A DNA stretch of 64,000 nt from Cycas panzhihuaensis. Taxonomy: Eukaryota; Cycadophyta. The position numbers and the translations under genes are program-made. The stretch covers positions 69,075,741 through 69,139,740 of the forward strand of contig CM041465.1 in NCBI GenBank assembly GCA_023213395.1. Direction: 5' to 3'. Below are positions 1 through 9,869 of the stretch, in pieces. The notes under the pieces are model-generated. The model was not told where the DNA came from and searched no databases. It worked only from the letters and a program-made list of their open reading frames with translations. Positions within the stretch are counted from its first letter, which is position 1; every line of letters begins with the position of its first letter.

Positions 1-960
1 AAGAAAAAGGCAATAACCACTTGTGGACTTTCTCTGCTCTTTATCTCCTGCCCAATCTGAGTCGCAAAATCCTCATAATTTTGTTGATTTTTTTCTAGGA
101 TATACTAATTTTAGATCAACTGTTCCCTTTAGATACTTTAGTATTCTCCTCAGCTTTCCAATGTTTTATTTTTGGTTCCTACATGTATCTTAAAACCAAA
201 CCTATTGAATATGATATGTCGAGTCTAGCTACTGTGAGATAGATTAAGCTGCCAATTAGTTGCCTATACAGAGTGGCATTTGCCAAAGGTTCTTCCTCAT
301 CCACGACTAAATTGCACTTTACCTCCATGGGTGTTGCACATGGATTGCAATTTTCTATCTGAAATTTAATCAGCAAGTCCTTGATATACTTGTTTTGAGA
401 CAAGTGACAGAGTCCTCTTGTTGGCTGAGTTCCTTTCCTAGATAATAACTTAGAAGACCCAAATCGATCATTTCAAATTCCCTTTCTAGTTGTTTCTTTA
501 TGTTTTTTATTGATTCATCATTGCTCTCGGTAAGAATCATGTCATCTACATAAACTACAACTATAGTGATCAGCCCATTTTTTCTTCCTTACGTATAAAC
601 TTGGGTCAGAGTCACAGCGTTGGAATCCATTCTGATACAGATGTTTGTCTAATTTGGCATACCAAGCTCAAGGAGTCTATTTTAGAAGGCACTCTTAACA
701 TCCAACATAAAAACTTTCCGGTCTTGTTGAGCAACCAAAGCAATAACTATTCTCATTGTATTTAATTTTGCTACAGGAGAAAATGTTTCCTCCTCAAAGT
801 CTACCCTAGCTGTCTAGGTGTAACCCTTAGCAACAAGCCTGGTTTTGTATTTCTCAACTTTTCCATTGATTCCTTTTCTGATTTTATAAACCCATTTGCA
901 GTTAACTACCAGTTTGTTGGGAGGTTGTTCAACTAATTTCTACGTATGGTTCTTGGCAAT
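1..960 (-). pseudogene. A reverse transcriptase and start of RNase H (broken)
   Basis: Right to left the minus strand shows Copia RT wording: CKWVYKI, RLVAKGYT, the LDVKSAF block, the catalytic YVDDM box near 540-560, then LIGSLIYLT (inside 179-403), and an RNase H start with CDSDWAGD near position 50. Directly after LDVKSAF the frame meets a stop and jumps to the AWY-type block, so the usual stretch with the IYM.QP and LYGLKQ motifs is missing. This looks like an internal deletion of the RT fingers/palm. The enzyme would copy the element RNA into cDNA. This copy cannot be functional. Confidence 0.8.
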
Positions 961-963
961 TGA

Positions 964-2000
964 TTACATTTCTGAATCCATTGCTGTTCTACATTCTAGC
1001 TGATCCTTTGCCTCTTGAAAGGATTGTGGCTCAACACTGTTATATAATGCACGAGATCTTTGACTCTTAGTTTTGTGCATGAATACCTCTCCTTTCCCTT
1101 CTTCAATTGTTTTGATGTACCATTTTGGCACTTTCTTTTCCTTCCTTGGTTCTTCTTCAGTGGTTGATCCTTCTGATGGTTGTTCCTCTTCTATTAATGT
1201 TGAATCTTCATGTGATATTGGTGAAAATTCTGATGTTTGAGGGATCTCTTCTGAGGTTTCCTCCATGATGATTTCTTGAGATGTTGCTTTTGGTCCCTCT
1301 TCAATTAGTTTGATTTGAGGCTTGCTGTTCAAAACATGATTTTCATTGAACACAACATCTCTACTTACATAGATCTTGTTAGTTTTTGGATCTATGCATT
1401 TATAAGCCTTTGAATTTTTACTGTATCCTATCATGATACATTCTATACTCTTTGCATTGACTTTTGATCTTCTTTTATTAGGAATATGAACAAATGCTTG
1501 ACATCCAAATACTTTTAAAAGGCTCACATTAGGTTTCTTACCTGTCTAGGCTTCTTCAAGAGTGATTTGCTCCAATGCTTTTGTTGGACTCTGATTTATC
1601 AAATAGCAGGTGGTACTAATTGTTTCTGCCTAGTAGATTTTTGAAATGTTTTCTCAAAAACCATACTACGATCCATTTCCATGATGGTTCTGTTCTTCCT
1701 TTTAGCAACCCCGTTAGACTAAAGGGTATTGGGAGTTGTGAACTGTTTATGTATTCCATTTATTTTACAATAGTTCAGAAAATCTTTTGAAATGTATTTT
1801 CCACCACAATCTGACTTGATGCATTTTATTTGAGCTCTGTACTCTAACTCTACTTCTGTTTTGAATTCTTTGAAGATTTCAAAGACTTCTGATTTATTAT
1901 GTAGGAAGTACACCCATACCTTTCGAGTGAAATCATCAATGAAGGTTAAAAAATACCTATATCCATTGATTGAAAGTAGAGTAAGAGGTCCACACAAATC
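964..2000 (-). pseudogene. A integrase core and C-terminal region (broken, catalytic Glu changed)
   Basis: Integrase inserts element cDNA into host DNA. The core is visible at 1719-1997 ([18 protein letters not shown], then KSDCGGK with the second catalytic Asp kept). The C-terminal GKNT-like region and the RT linker are at 964-1527 (VFGCQAFVHIP, YVSRDVVFNE). Near 1690-1715 the block that normally reads V-E-RKNR reads V-A-K-RKNR, so the third catalytic residue is Lys instead of Glu. A stop precedes this block. The linker at 964-1300 is acidic and rich in E, S and P, as is common between Copia IN and RT. Confidence 0.8.
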
Positions 2001-2841
2001 GGTGTGAATAAGCTCTAATTTATTTTGGGCTCACCATCCACTTTCTTTGAATGGAAGTCGATGTTGTTTTCGAACTGGCAACCTTTACAAACAAAATTAT
2101 CAGATGTGGTGGGAGGCAAGCCATTTATCATACTTGATTTTTATATTAATTTTAGTGTATTTACAGGAAGATGCCCATACTTCACATGCCAAACTTTATT
2201 ATCAGAATTCACAGTAGTACATACTTTTATACCTAATTTTGGGATTATAGGATCAGACAACAACCTATACAGATCATTACATTTTATGCCTTTTGCTATT
2301 ATATTGCCATCATTTTTCATGTCCATTATATAACAGTAGCCTTCTTCATCAAATATAGTTCTTAGACTTTTCTTGTTAAGTTGCGACACTGGCAGAAGAT
2401 TCATTTTTAAACCTGGAAAAAGCAACACATTCCCTATTTTCTTTATGTCTCTCTACAAATTGACAACTATGGTACTAATTCCCTTTATATCAGTGGGTAC
2501 TTATCACCTAGTTCATCAGGTTTGTCAGTGTTATATGATTTCAGTGACTCAAACTAGTCTTTTCGATTGGTCATATGTCGAGAGGCACCTAAATCAACAT
2601 ACCAAACATCTTTGTGTTGTAAGCATGTTGAAAGGGTAGTAAGGAGTATGGTTTCTTCCTCCTCCTCCTTTGTCTGCTTCTTGTTGTAGTTTCCAACTGG
2701 ACATTTCCCTCTTTGAATATCTGGTCTCCTTTGCGGACATTGATAGGGATAATGTCCTGGTTGTCTATAGTGATAACAAGGATCAAAAGCTCTACATGCA
2801 CTTGAAAGATGACCTAGCTTACCATAATTGTAGCAAATCAT
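2001..2841 (-). pseudogene. A zinc knuckles, protease and GAG-pre-integrase region
   Basis: Two CCHC-like knuckles begin the segment (C-Y-N-Y-GKLGHLSSAC, then CYHYRQPGHYPYQC, whose second Cys is Tyr). An acidic spacer follows, then the protease. The active-site motif reads D-L-G-A-S-RHMT where the family has D-S/T-G-A, so the catalytic triplet is altered. Near 2141-2428 the LPVSQL and LYRLL wording of the protease tail and the pre-integrase domain is present. The protein would mature the polyprotein, and the HHCC domain leads into integrase. Frame breaks separate the parts. Confidence 0.75.
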
Positions 2842-3545
2842 TGTGTCTCTTGTGCATCCATGACTTTTGTTATCCTACCATCGATCACGAGCAGGACTCC
2901 TAACATCTAGAGTTCGTCCTCTTCTGCATGTTTGGTTTCTTTCTCTGGGGCCCAAGTTTAGTCCTGACCTAAAGAGATTCTCTATTTCTTTTGAATCTTC
3001 GTAGTGCTTATTCCTTTGCTCTTGTCTTAGTAATAAACTAATTAACATATCAAGAGTCATTTTGTCAATATGGTTATTACTTGTTATAGTGTTGATAATT
3101 ACATCAAATGATTTTGGTAGTTTACTTGTAGCTCTGAGATAGTAGCTCCTACACTTAAGAGATCATTTCTTATTGAAATAACGTTATGAATAAATTTAGA
3201 TAGTGTGTCAGATTCCTTCATGCACAATTTAAACAACTCCTCCTTAAGGGTTATTATTCTAGTCTTATTCTTCTAACTATACAAATTTTTAAAATATTCT
3301 TATATTGCAGATGAGGAGTTTAATTTTTCCACATACATAAGGAGAGGATCTAAGACTGAGAGTTTCAAAATTATTACACATGCATTGTCATTTTCTATCC
3401 ATCCAGCCAGATCTATACTTGTGGCAACAAGTCAAGCTTCAACTCCACTGTCAATATTCCACGCCTTTTTGGCTCTTAGAAGTGTCTCTACTTTAATTTT
3501 TCAAATATGGTAGTTTGAATCTGTTGATTTGTCTTGATTAGACAA
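2842..3545 (-). pseudogene. A gag capsid region (broken)
   Basis: Minus-strand remnants match the gag of element G in order: a LLRAK-like N-terminal helix near 3480, a KLSVLDPLL-like block near 3380, an LKEELFKL-like block near 3230, and TLDMLISLLLRQEQRNK at 2990-3060. Gag forms the virus-like particle that packages element RNA. Several stops and frameshifts interrupt it, and no start codon could be assigned with confidence. It lies directly upstream (in sense) of the zinc-knuckle segment. Confidence 0.7.
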
Positions 3546-3804
3546 AGCTTAAATTAAAGAGGCCTTAATTGAGAGAGAAAATTGGTTTTGGATTGTTTTG
3601 ACCGTATAATTGTACCGATTTCTATACAAAACCCTAATTGTATAAACTGATACAATGTGTACCTCAAGAGAAAGGTCTTTGCAAGTAGATTACATATCTG
3701 TAATTAATTTTTCAAAACACTCTACAGATTTAGAGAAAATTGACCTGAAAGCCATAAATGGGCAGTTAGGGTTTCACACAAAAATGCTTCGATTTCACTG
3801 AATC

Positions 3805-4389
3805 TGTAACATTCCAAAAATCTAATCAAAATTATGCCATGTAACCATTCATATCGAAGACCTCTAAATGAGGATTCCAACAGTTCAGGCGAAAGTCAAT
3901 TCTGATATCTATGTCAAAAGTTATGACCGTTTAAAGTTAGCTTGCTAGTTTTGGAGAAGTTTTGTCCGACTTCTATTTAAGCAGTATTAAGGATAATATC
4001 ACCTAGTTTGGCCCACTTCTATTTGAAGTATTTTGATTACTATACATAGGAAGTTTGGGCTGCATCCCAAATCAACTTCGAAGGTTCTTTTGGCTGTGTA
4101 TTTTTTGTTCTAGGGCTACAATTAGCTTGCCCATTTGGAGGTTGTAGTTTGGAGGTCTCCTCGCCTCGAAGAGGGAAGCTCACTTCTTCAGGAAAGACTG
4201 GTATTTCATTGTAATTTCGCTCTATTTTTGGTATTATTTGATAATAAAGATTATTATTTACTTCTGTGGATTCTGTAATCCCTGTTCCTTGTTCATTTTC
4301 CTGTTGAATAGCTTCCAGTTATTGTTTTTGTGGATTATTACCTATATTTTTGATGAAAATTGCTGTAAAAGTAGAACTAGATCGCTTCA
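3805..4389 (+). repeat. Solo LTR of the element C family, inside A's leader
   Basis: 585 bp beginning TGTAACATTCC and ending in TTCA. It is the reverse-complement counterpart of the LTRs of element C (6923-7351 and 9011-9869), sharing the GAGGGAAGCTCACTTC segment and the AGAACTAGATCG end. Flanks GAATC (3800-3804) and AAATC (4390-4394) match at four of five bases, consistent with an aged target-site duplication. No internal region is attached, so it is probably the product of LTR-LTR recombination. An AATAAA-type signal lies near 4242. Confidence 0.8.
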
Positions 4390-4820
4390 AAATCTTTCAC
4401 CAAAATTAACAAAATCTGTCTTGAAAGTTTCAAATTACTAAAACTCAGATGATATGAATAGATTTACCTAGAAGAACTAGAGATTTTCGAAGAAAATTGA
4501 AGAAGATTCTCCCAAACCCGCACAAACTGAAAATGAGCAAAAACTACTTCGAAATGAGCTCAGGTGACTTTGAACTAGTTGAAAGAAATGATGCCCATAC
4601 TCTGCTCTACTTGCTGGCCAAGTTTGACTTGATTCTAAGAACTTTGAAAAATTTGAGTTCGTACAGGTCTGTACAAATTTAATTCTACAGTTTTCTTCTA
4701 CCTTCTAAGAAATCCTACACCTTCTCTATCAACTAAGAGCATTAACCTTAGACACTTGCTTCAATGTTGTTAAAAGAAACAATTGAACCTCTTCCTATTT
4801 CGATTAGGAGGTCGAGCTGA

Positions 4821-4835
4821 CCTGCTCTGATATCG
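4821..4835 (-). promoter_or_regulatory. Primer-binding site of A
   Basis: The plus strand reads CCTGCTCTGATATCG directly against the LTR. The minus strand therefore carries a slightly mutated form of the TGGTATCAGAGCAGG site used by plant Copia elements to prime from initiator tRNA-Met. Confidence 0.75.
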
Positions 4836-5061
4836 TGTTAACTTTCTAAATAGAGCAGAACTGAGTATCAATGAAAAATGACTTGAATTATGATGAGACA
4901 ATGTCTCCTTAAATATACATAGTTCAATACAACCGTTACAAAGTGAATTGTAATCGACACATTAGAATATGACACATATAAATGAAATAAATATAGTTAC
5001 AAAATGAGGGTTTATATCATTACCCTTTTAATATCTTAGGATAATACATTATACTCTAACA
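4836..5061 (-). repeat. 5' LTR of A
   Basis: About 226 bp, with TGTTAAC at the inner edge next to the primer-binding site and CTAACA at the outer edge. It would hold A's promoter and polyadenylation signals. The partner LTR is outside the window, so the boundaries rest on the PBS, the TG/CA ends and the switch to E's LTR sequence at 5062. Confidence 0.7.
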
Positions 5062-5288
5062 CCCTTTCAGGAAAAATCCACCATAGATTATATTATCACA
5101 TTTTGACAAATCTATGTATAATATTACAATGGACTTTGATTTATATTTATATATTGTAAGTGCCTCAAATAATAATATATGAGTTTACATCTGTCAGCCC
5201 ATAATATCACAATATTACATCAAGAATATTTGCACAACATTACACTTCATTTACATTAGTCAGTAAGTGATATAATATCACTCTAACA
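5062..5288 (-). repeat. 3' LTR remnant of E
   Basis: 227 bp that align end to end with 23654-23880, both closing with TCTAACA. The proximal 101 bp present in the right LTR are displaced by element A. Confidence 0.85.
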
Positions 5289-5298
5289 TCCCCCCTTA
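5289..5298 (-). promoter_or_regulatory. Polypurine tract of E, split from its element by B
   Basis: The minus strand reads TAAGGGGGGA immediately before the LTR. This purine run primes plus-strand synthesis in LTR elements. The target-site duplication of B (CTTAA, 5295-5299 and 19886-19890) overlaps it, so B inserted inside the tract. Confidence 0.8.
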
Positions 5299-5299
5299 A

Positions 5300-5929
5300 T
5301 GTTGAGAATACAAGGTCCCAAACTTTAAACCGCCACAAGATTTAAACTATTTTGCAACTAGTTACAGGAATCGAAACTAAGATTTAACATGCAAGTTCTA
5401 AAATCAGAGATAATGCAATAACATCAGTATACAGGCTGAACATCACATATGCACCCGATATAACGTGGTAAAACCCTAGCAATGTGCTAGGGAAACATCC
5501 ACACAGGAAAGGTATCGATCTTTATTGCTGTAGAATGGAGAAATAGTACATCTCAATAGCAGAGTGCTCTCAGGAACAACAACCAGCCGCCGCCCTCATC
5601 ATAGTTCATTACATTACATTACATCATAATAAGAAAAGCCCTAAAACGGGTTACATGAGAGGGACATCCAAGGCATGAATCTCAACCGTAGAATCTAGGG
5701 TATTTGTATCGAACGACCCTGATTCTCTTTACATTTTAATATGGTTTACATGGCTAATTTTTCGGGTCGGGGGGCTATCCCCCGAACCCCCTCTTAGCGA
5801 GGCCTCACACCCCCAACCAAGTGGGACTCCAAATACTTTGGAACCCCCCGAGAAAGATTAGGGGGGGAAACCGCGCCGAAAACATGCCAAAATTTTAGCC
5901 CCAAAATATTGTTGTCACAATACCCAACA
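5300..5929 (-). repeat. 3' LTR of B
   Basis: 630 bp from TGTTGAGAATACAAGG to ACCCAACA. It matches 12912-13245 plus 19558-19885. A CAAGGTGGAGAT-type purine-rich tract abuts it at 5930-5941 on the minus strand, as expected for the PPT. Confidence 0.92.
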
Positions 5930-6922
5930 ATCTCCACCTTGACAACAATTTACTCGATACCTTTCTTGGACCCTTCATCATCTTTTCTGCAAGCCAAGAG
6001 AAGTCAAACACCATTTGAACTTCTCTCGGTAATCGGTTTTGTGAATATATTAGCATAATTTTGATTGGTGTGAATCTTCTCAAGTGCCACTCCACCTGCT
6101 TCCACAACCTATCTAACAAAATGGTACTTAAGAACAATATGCTTTGTTCTACTGTGATAAGCTGGATTCTTGGCTAAGTAAATGGCACTTTGACTATCAC
6201 AAAATACCTTTACATTTTCCTGTCTCCTTCCAAGCTCAATCAATAGACCTCAGAATCGGATTGCTTGTTTACAAGCATGTGTCAAAAGAACATATTCAAA
6301 TTTCCGTGGTTGATAAAGGTAATTGTGCTCTACAATTTGGACATCCAACTAACTGGACCATTTGCAAGAGTGAAAACATAACCTGAAGTAGACCTTCTTT
6401 TGTCTAAATCTTTTGCAAAGTCTGAATCAACATATCCACAAACCTGATTACCTGTACCTCCAAAGGTGATGTAGTAGTCACTTGTGTCTCTCAAATACCG
6501 AAGCACCCATTTCATTGCAGCCCAAGGTTCTTTCCCTGGATTTGCCATAAACTTGCTAACTAGACCGACTGCATGTGAAATATCAGGTCTTGTACATACC
6601 ATGGCATACATCAAACTTCCTACTGCACTGACATAAGGCACACGAGACATATAAGCCTTTTCTTCTTCACTACTAGGACTCATATTTGAAGAAAGCTTGA
6701 AGTGGGAAGCCAATGGGATACTCACTGGTTTCACATTTGCCATACCAAACCTAGTTAGCACCTTCTCCACATATTTCTGCTGTGATAACCATAGCTTACC
6801 ATTTTTCCCGCCTCTGTATCTCCATGCCTAAGATTTGTTTTGCGACCTAGATCCTTCATATCAAAAGTCCTAGCCAATTGAGCCTTTAGCTTATTGATTT
6901 CTTCCATGCTCTTGATTGCAAC
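5930..6922 (-). pseudogene. B C-terminal RT and RNase H
   Basis: Sense (minus strand) continues from 9870 across insertion C. RT thumb wording KLKAQLARTFDMKDLG is near 6880. MEKVLTRFGM and VGSLMYAMVCTRPDISHAVG lie in 6330-6770. RNase H follows with YVDSDFAKDLDKRRSTSGYVFTL, then DSQSAIYLAKNPAYHSRTKHI near 6150-6210. The tail runs to about 5895. A frame break separates RNase H into 6330-6770 and 5895-6137 sections. RNase H removes the RNA template during cDNA synthesis. Confidence 0.85.
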
Positions 6923-7351
6923 TGTAGCGATCTAGTTCTACTTTTATATCAATTTTTCAGTTTTTCCTGAAGAAGTGAGCTTCCCTCTTCGAGGCGAGGA
7001 ACCCTCCAAACTGCAGCCCCCAAATGGGCGAGCTAATTGCAGCCCTATAACCGAAAATGCTCGACCAAAGAACCTCCGACGATGGTTTGGGATGCGGCCC
7101 AAACTTCCTATTTATCGCGATCAAAATACTTTAATTAGAAGTCGGCCAGACTGGGTGATATTCTTCTTAATACTGCTCAAATAGAAGTCGGCCAAACTTC
7201 TCCAAAATTGGCACGCTATCTTTAAACGATCATAACTTTTTGATATAGATGTTAGAATTAACTTTCGTCTGGACCGTTAAAATTGTTGTTCAGAGGCCTT
7301 CGATTTGAATGGTAATAAGCTATATATATATATATTTTTTACCATATTTTA
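6923..7351 (-). repeat. 3' LTR of C (internally deleted)
   Basis: 429 bp from TGTAGCGATCTAG to AATGCTGCA. Compared with the solo copy (585 bp) and the right LTR, it lacks about 180 bp between the AATTTTTC and TTTCCTGAAGAAG segments. Confidence 0.88.
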
Positions 7352-7376
7352 GAATGCTGCAATTCCCCTCCCCTTT
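7352..7376 (-). promoter_or_regulatory. Polypurine tract of C
   Basis: The minus strand reads AAAGGGGAGGGGAAT directly before the 3' LTR, the expected plus-strand primer position. Confidence 0.8.
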
Positions 7377-7431
7377 AAATAATACTTTGCCCTCGAAATA
7401 TTGAGAAATACTTGTAGCTCGGTCTAATCTC

Positions 7432-8772
7432 CTAACCACCTCCTGCTATATCTTGTAGGTCATGAAGATTTGATTTGATCTTGTGTCTTCTATGGAGCTT
7501 TGCTAGTAGGCGTCTTGTATTTGTCGATGCTTGTTCTTGGGACCAGGTACATGCGATGTCTTGTTTTGAATTAGAAGGATCCTGGGACCGGTGAGGGATC
7601 TCAATTGACTTGTCCTGGTCTTGCCTTGCATTTGCACCTTTTATTTCTGAATGGGATGAATTTTGGAAAAAGACGTGAAGGCTTTGGGAAAAGAATTGGT
7701 CGTGAGGGTCATGGATTGATGATTGCCTATTATGGGAAAAAGAAAAAGGGGAATGAATCGAGTTCAAGCATAACTCAGAAGGTATAGAAAGAAGGGATAA
7801 ATTTTGGAATATGTCTTGGATGGAGATGAAAGTTTGTATAAGTTTGATTAGACCACAACACCTTTTAGGAGCGAAAGATGGATGAGGAATTAGTGATAGA
7901 GGTTCTTTATGAAAAAAAGACTTTAATAGGTTTTTAGGATTAGTATTCAAACAAAAGAAAATATTTAATGGAGAAAAACAATAGTGATAGTATGAAATTG
8001 CAGGGTTTTGGGAAAAGCTGGACTCGATTTTGTAAGGGGTAATACTAAAAGTTGGAACTTGACGAACAGATTGAAGTTGTAGAGTGTCCTGTTGAGGATG
8101 GTCTATAGGGGATGAAGGAGTAAGTAAGTAAAGAGATGAACTAGGGTTATAGAGAAAAATAGGGATTTGTCCTACGAAAAAATTAAGGGGATTAAGATCA
8201 TGGCTAACTATGGGTTGGCGAGAAGAGGACTTTTGTATGTCTATTGAACTAGGGAAAGAGAGAAGGCATATAAAATTACCAAATAAAATGTGCATGCGCA
8301 ATCCAGGATCAGTGAGTACCTTGCATGAAATTTGTTGAGAAAAGTCTGCTTGTTCTTCATTGTCTTCATGCTGCTCTTGTAAAACTTCACTTTGTATTTC
8401 TTCTTTGATATTATCTTGAAATTCTTCTATTGCCTGTGCCTCTTTCAAGTCTTCTATGAAGTCAGGTTGTATCCTCTGCAATGGTCCTTGTTCAAGCTCT
8501 TGTAAAATCCTTAGGATCTCCTCATTAATCATTTCTTCTTCCCGTCCTTCCTCTTCTGTTTGAATTTTATCTTGCTTATGTCTATGAAAAGCTGTGATAG
8601 CTGCCTCAGAAAACTGGTACCATAGAAAAGGTTCTTTAGCCCAATTAATAAACCATTCATAAGCTTGTCCGTTCAATATCATTTTTAATAATTGTCCATA
8701 CTCTTCGAACTCTGTATCAGGCATGAATTCGAAGTCTTCTATCCATTTTCTGATGTCTTCATAATCCTCCAA
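7432..8772 (-). CDS. Gag-like protein of element C, 446 residues
   Basis: One unbroken frame in a region where almost every other frame is broken. The N-terminal part reads EDYEDIRKWIEDFE, then GQAYEWFINW and FSEAAITAFHRHK at about residues 35-65. This has the spacing of the Retrotrans_gag fold (hydrophobic-W-F pattern) seen in Gypsy-type gag. Residues about 70-145 are very Glu/Gln rich and likely helical. The rest is Ser/Pro/Phe/Ile rich with no zinc knuckle and no protease motif. The frame begins with TTG. Upstream codons stay open for nine triplets without an ATG, and the first internal Met is residue 18, so the true start is uncertain or lost. Capsid formation is inferred from the fold only. 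Confidence 0.65.
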   Translation of the reverse strand: MEDYEDIRKWIEDFEFMPDTEFEEYGQLLKMILNGQAYEWFINWAKEPFLWYQFSEAAITAFHRHKQDKIQTEEEGREEEMINEEILRILQELEQGPLQRIQPDFIEDLKEAQAIEEFQDNIKEEIQSEVLQEQHEDNEEQADFSQQISCKVLTDPGLRMHILFGNFICLLSFPSSIDIQKSSSRQPIVSHDLNPLNFFVGQIPIFLYNPSSSLYLLTPSSPIDHPQQDTLQLQSVRQVPTFSITPYKIESSFSQNPAISYYHYCFSPLNIFFCLNTNPKNLLKSFFHKEPLSLIPHPSFAPKRCCGLIKLIQTFISIQDIFQNLSLLSIPSELCLNSIHSPFSFSHNRQSSIHDPHDQFFSQSLHVFFQNSSHSEIKGANARQDQDKSIEIPHRSQDPSNSKQDIACTWSQEQASTNTRRLLAKLHRRHKIKSNLHDLQDIAGGG

Positions 8773-8996
8773 ATTAAAAAAATTTGTCTCCTTTTTTTCT
8801 CAACAAAGGTTGTACTTCAAGGATTAAAATTTATATTTTCTATTAGTCAGAACCATCACATATGACCACTTACTACAAATGTCTTCTTTGCGAAAGAGCC
8901 TTTTTTCTTATTTGCAAACAGTTGTGCTTTCTCAAGAATGAACATAATTGTCTTTATATGTTCCAAGTGTTCTTTGCCCTTTACCTTCGAAACGAA

Positions 8997-9008
8997 GCTC
9001 TGATACCA
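8997..9008 (-). promoter_or_regulatory. Primer-binding site of C
   Basis: The minus strand reads TGGTATCAGAGC, continuing TTCG, two bases from the LTR. It matches the initiator tRNA-Met 3' end used by plant LTR elements. Confidence 0.85.
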
Positions 9009-9010
9009 CT

Positions 9011-9869
9011 TGTAGCGATCCAGTTCTACTTTTATAACAATTTTCCTCAAAATATAGGTAATAGTCCACAAAAGACAATAACTAGATTCTATTCAATAGT
9101 AAAATGAATAGGGAACAAGGATTACAAAATCCACCAGAGTAAATAATAATCTTTATTGTCAAACAATACCAAAATAGAGCGAAATTATAACAAAATACCA
9201 GTCTTTTGATGAAGAAGTAGCAATCTAGTTCTACTTTTATAGCAATTTTTCTCAAAAATACAAGTAATAATCCACAAAAACAATAACTAGATGCTATTCA
9301 ACAAGAAAAATGAACAATGAACAGGAATTACAAAATCCACAGAAGTAAATAATAGTCTTTATTGTCAAATAATACGAAAATAGAGCAAAATTTCAACAAA
9401 GTACCTGTCTTTCCTGAAGACGTGAGCTTCCCTCTTCGAGGCAAGGAACCCTCCAAACTGCAGCCCCCAAATGGGCGAGCTGATTACAACCCTAGAACCG
9501 AAAATGCGCGACCAAAGAACCTCCAACGATGGTTTGGGATGCGGCCCAAGCTTCCTATTTATAGCGATCAAAATACTTTAGTTAGAAGTCGGCCAGACTG
9601 GGTGATATTCTTCTGTTCAAATAGAAGTCGGCGAAAACTTCTCCAAAATTGGCACACTATCTTTAAACGGTCATAACTTTTGATATAGATGTCAGAATTA
9701 ACTTTCGTCTGGACCGTTAGAATCATTGTTCAAAGGCCTTCGATTTGAATGGTAATAAGATATATATATACATATACATATGTATATGTATATACATATA
9801 CATATGTATATGTATATACATATATATATATATATATTTGTTTTTTTTACCATATTTTAGAATACTACA
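9011..9869 (-). repeat. 5' LTR of C, with a duplicated inner end
   Basis: 859 bp, against about 580 for a standard copy. Bases 9011-9224 repeat the same start (TGTAGCGATC) that recurs at about 9226 as TAGCAATCTAG; the junction is at a shared GAAG. The second copy then runs to ACTACA at 9869. A palindromic TA/CA microsatellite occupies 9759-9837. Confidence 0.85.
9759..9837. repeat. Palindromic TATA/CATATG microsatellite
   Basis: Two rounds of ACATATACATATGTATATGT embedded in (TA)n. The matching place in C's other LTR has only a short TA run (7321-7340), so the expansion is copy-specific. Confidence 0.9.

Larger units (their letters stand above)
1..5061 (-). mobile_element. Copia LTR retrotransposon A, cut by the left window edge
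   Basis: Minus-strand Ty1/Copia element. Read right to left it has a 5' LTR (4836-5061), a Met-type primer-binding site, a long leader, gag with zinc knuckles, protease, integrase, then reverse transcriptase and the start of RNase H at the window edge. Its 3' LTR lies outside the window. It sits inside the left LTR of element E: bases 5062-5288 match the distal 227 bp of E's right LTR, and the missing 101 bp should lie beyond A's other end. The frames contain many stops and frameshifts. It belongs to the same clade as G and H, judged by the gag and integrase wording. A solo LTR of the C family interrupts its leader. Confidence 0.85.
6923..9869 (-). mobile_element. Non-autonomous LTR element C with a gag-like ORF only (TR-GAG type)
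   Basis: 2.9 kb element with TSD GCAAC (6918-6922 and 9870-9874), LTRs at both ends, a Met-type PBS two bases from the right LTR, a purine-rich tract next to the left LTR, and one long minus-strand frame. It has no protease, integrase or RT. Sense is minus. It splits B's RT just after the catalytic YVDDM box. It fits the published idea of terminal-repeat elements that keep only a GAG domain and borrow the rest. The LTRs differ in length: the left has lost about 180 bp and the right has gained a duplicated end and a microsatellite. Another LTR of this family lies at 3805-4389. Confidence 0.85.

Noticed and set aside
7605-7787. Plus-strand 60-residue frame
   Set aside because: Antisense shadow of the long gag-like frame of C.
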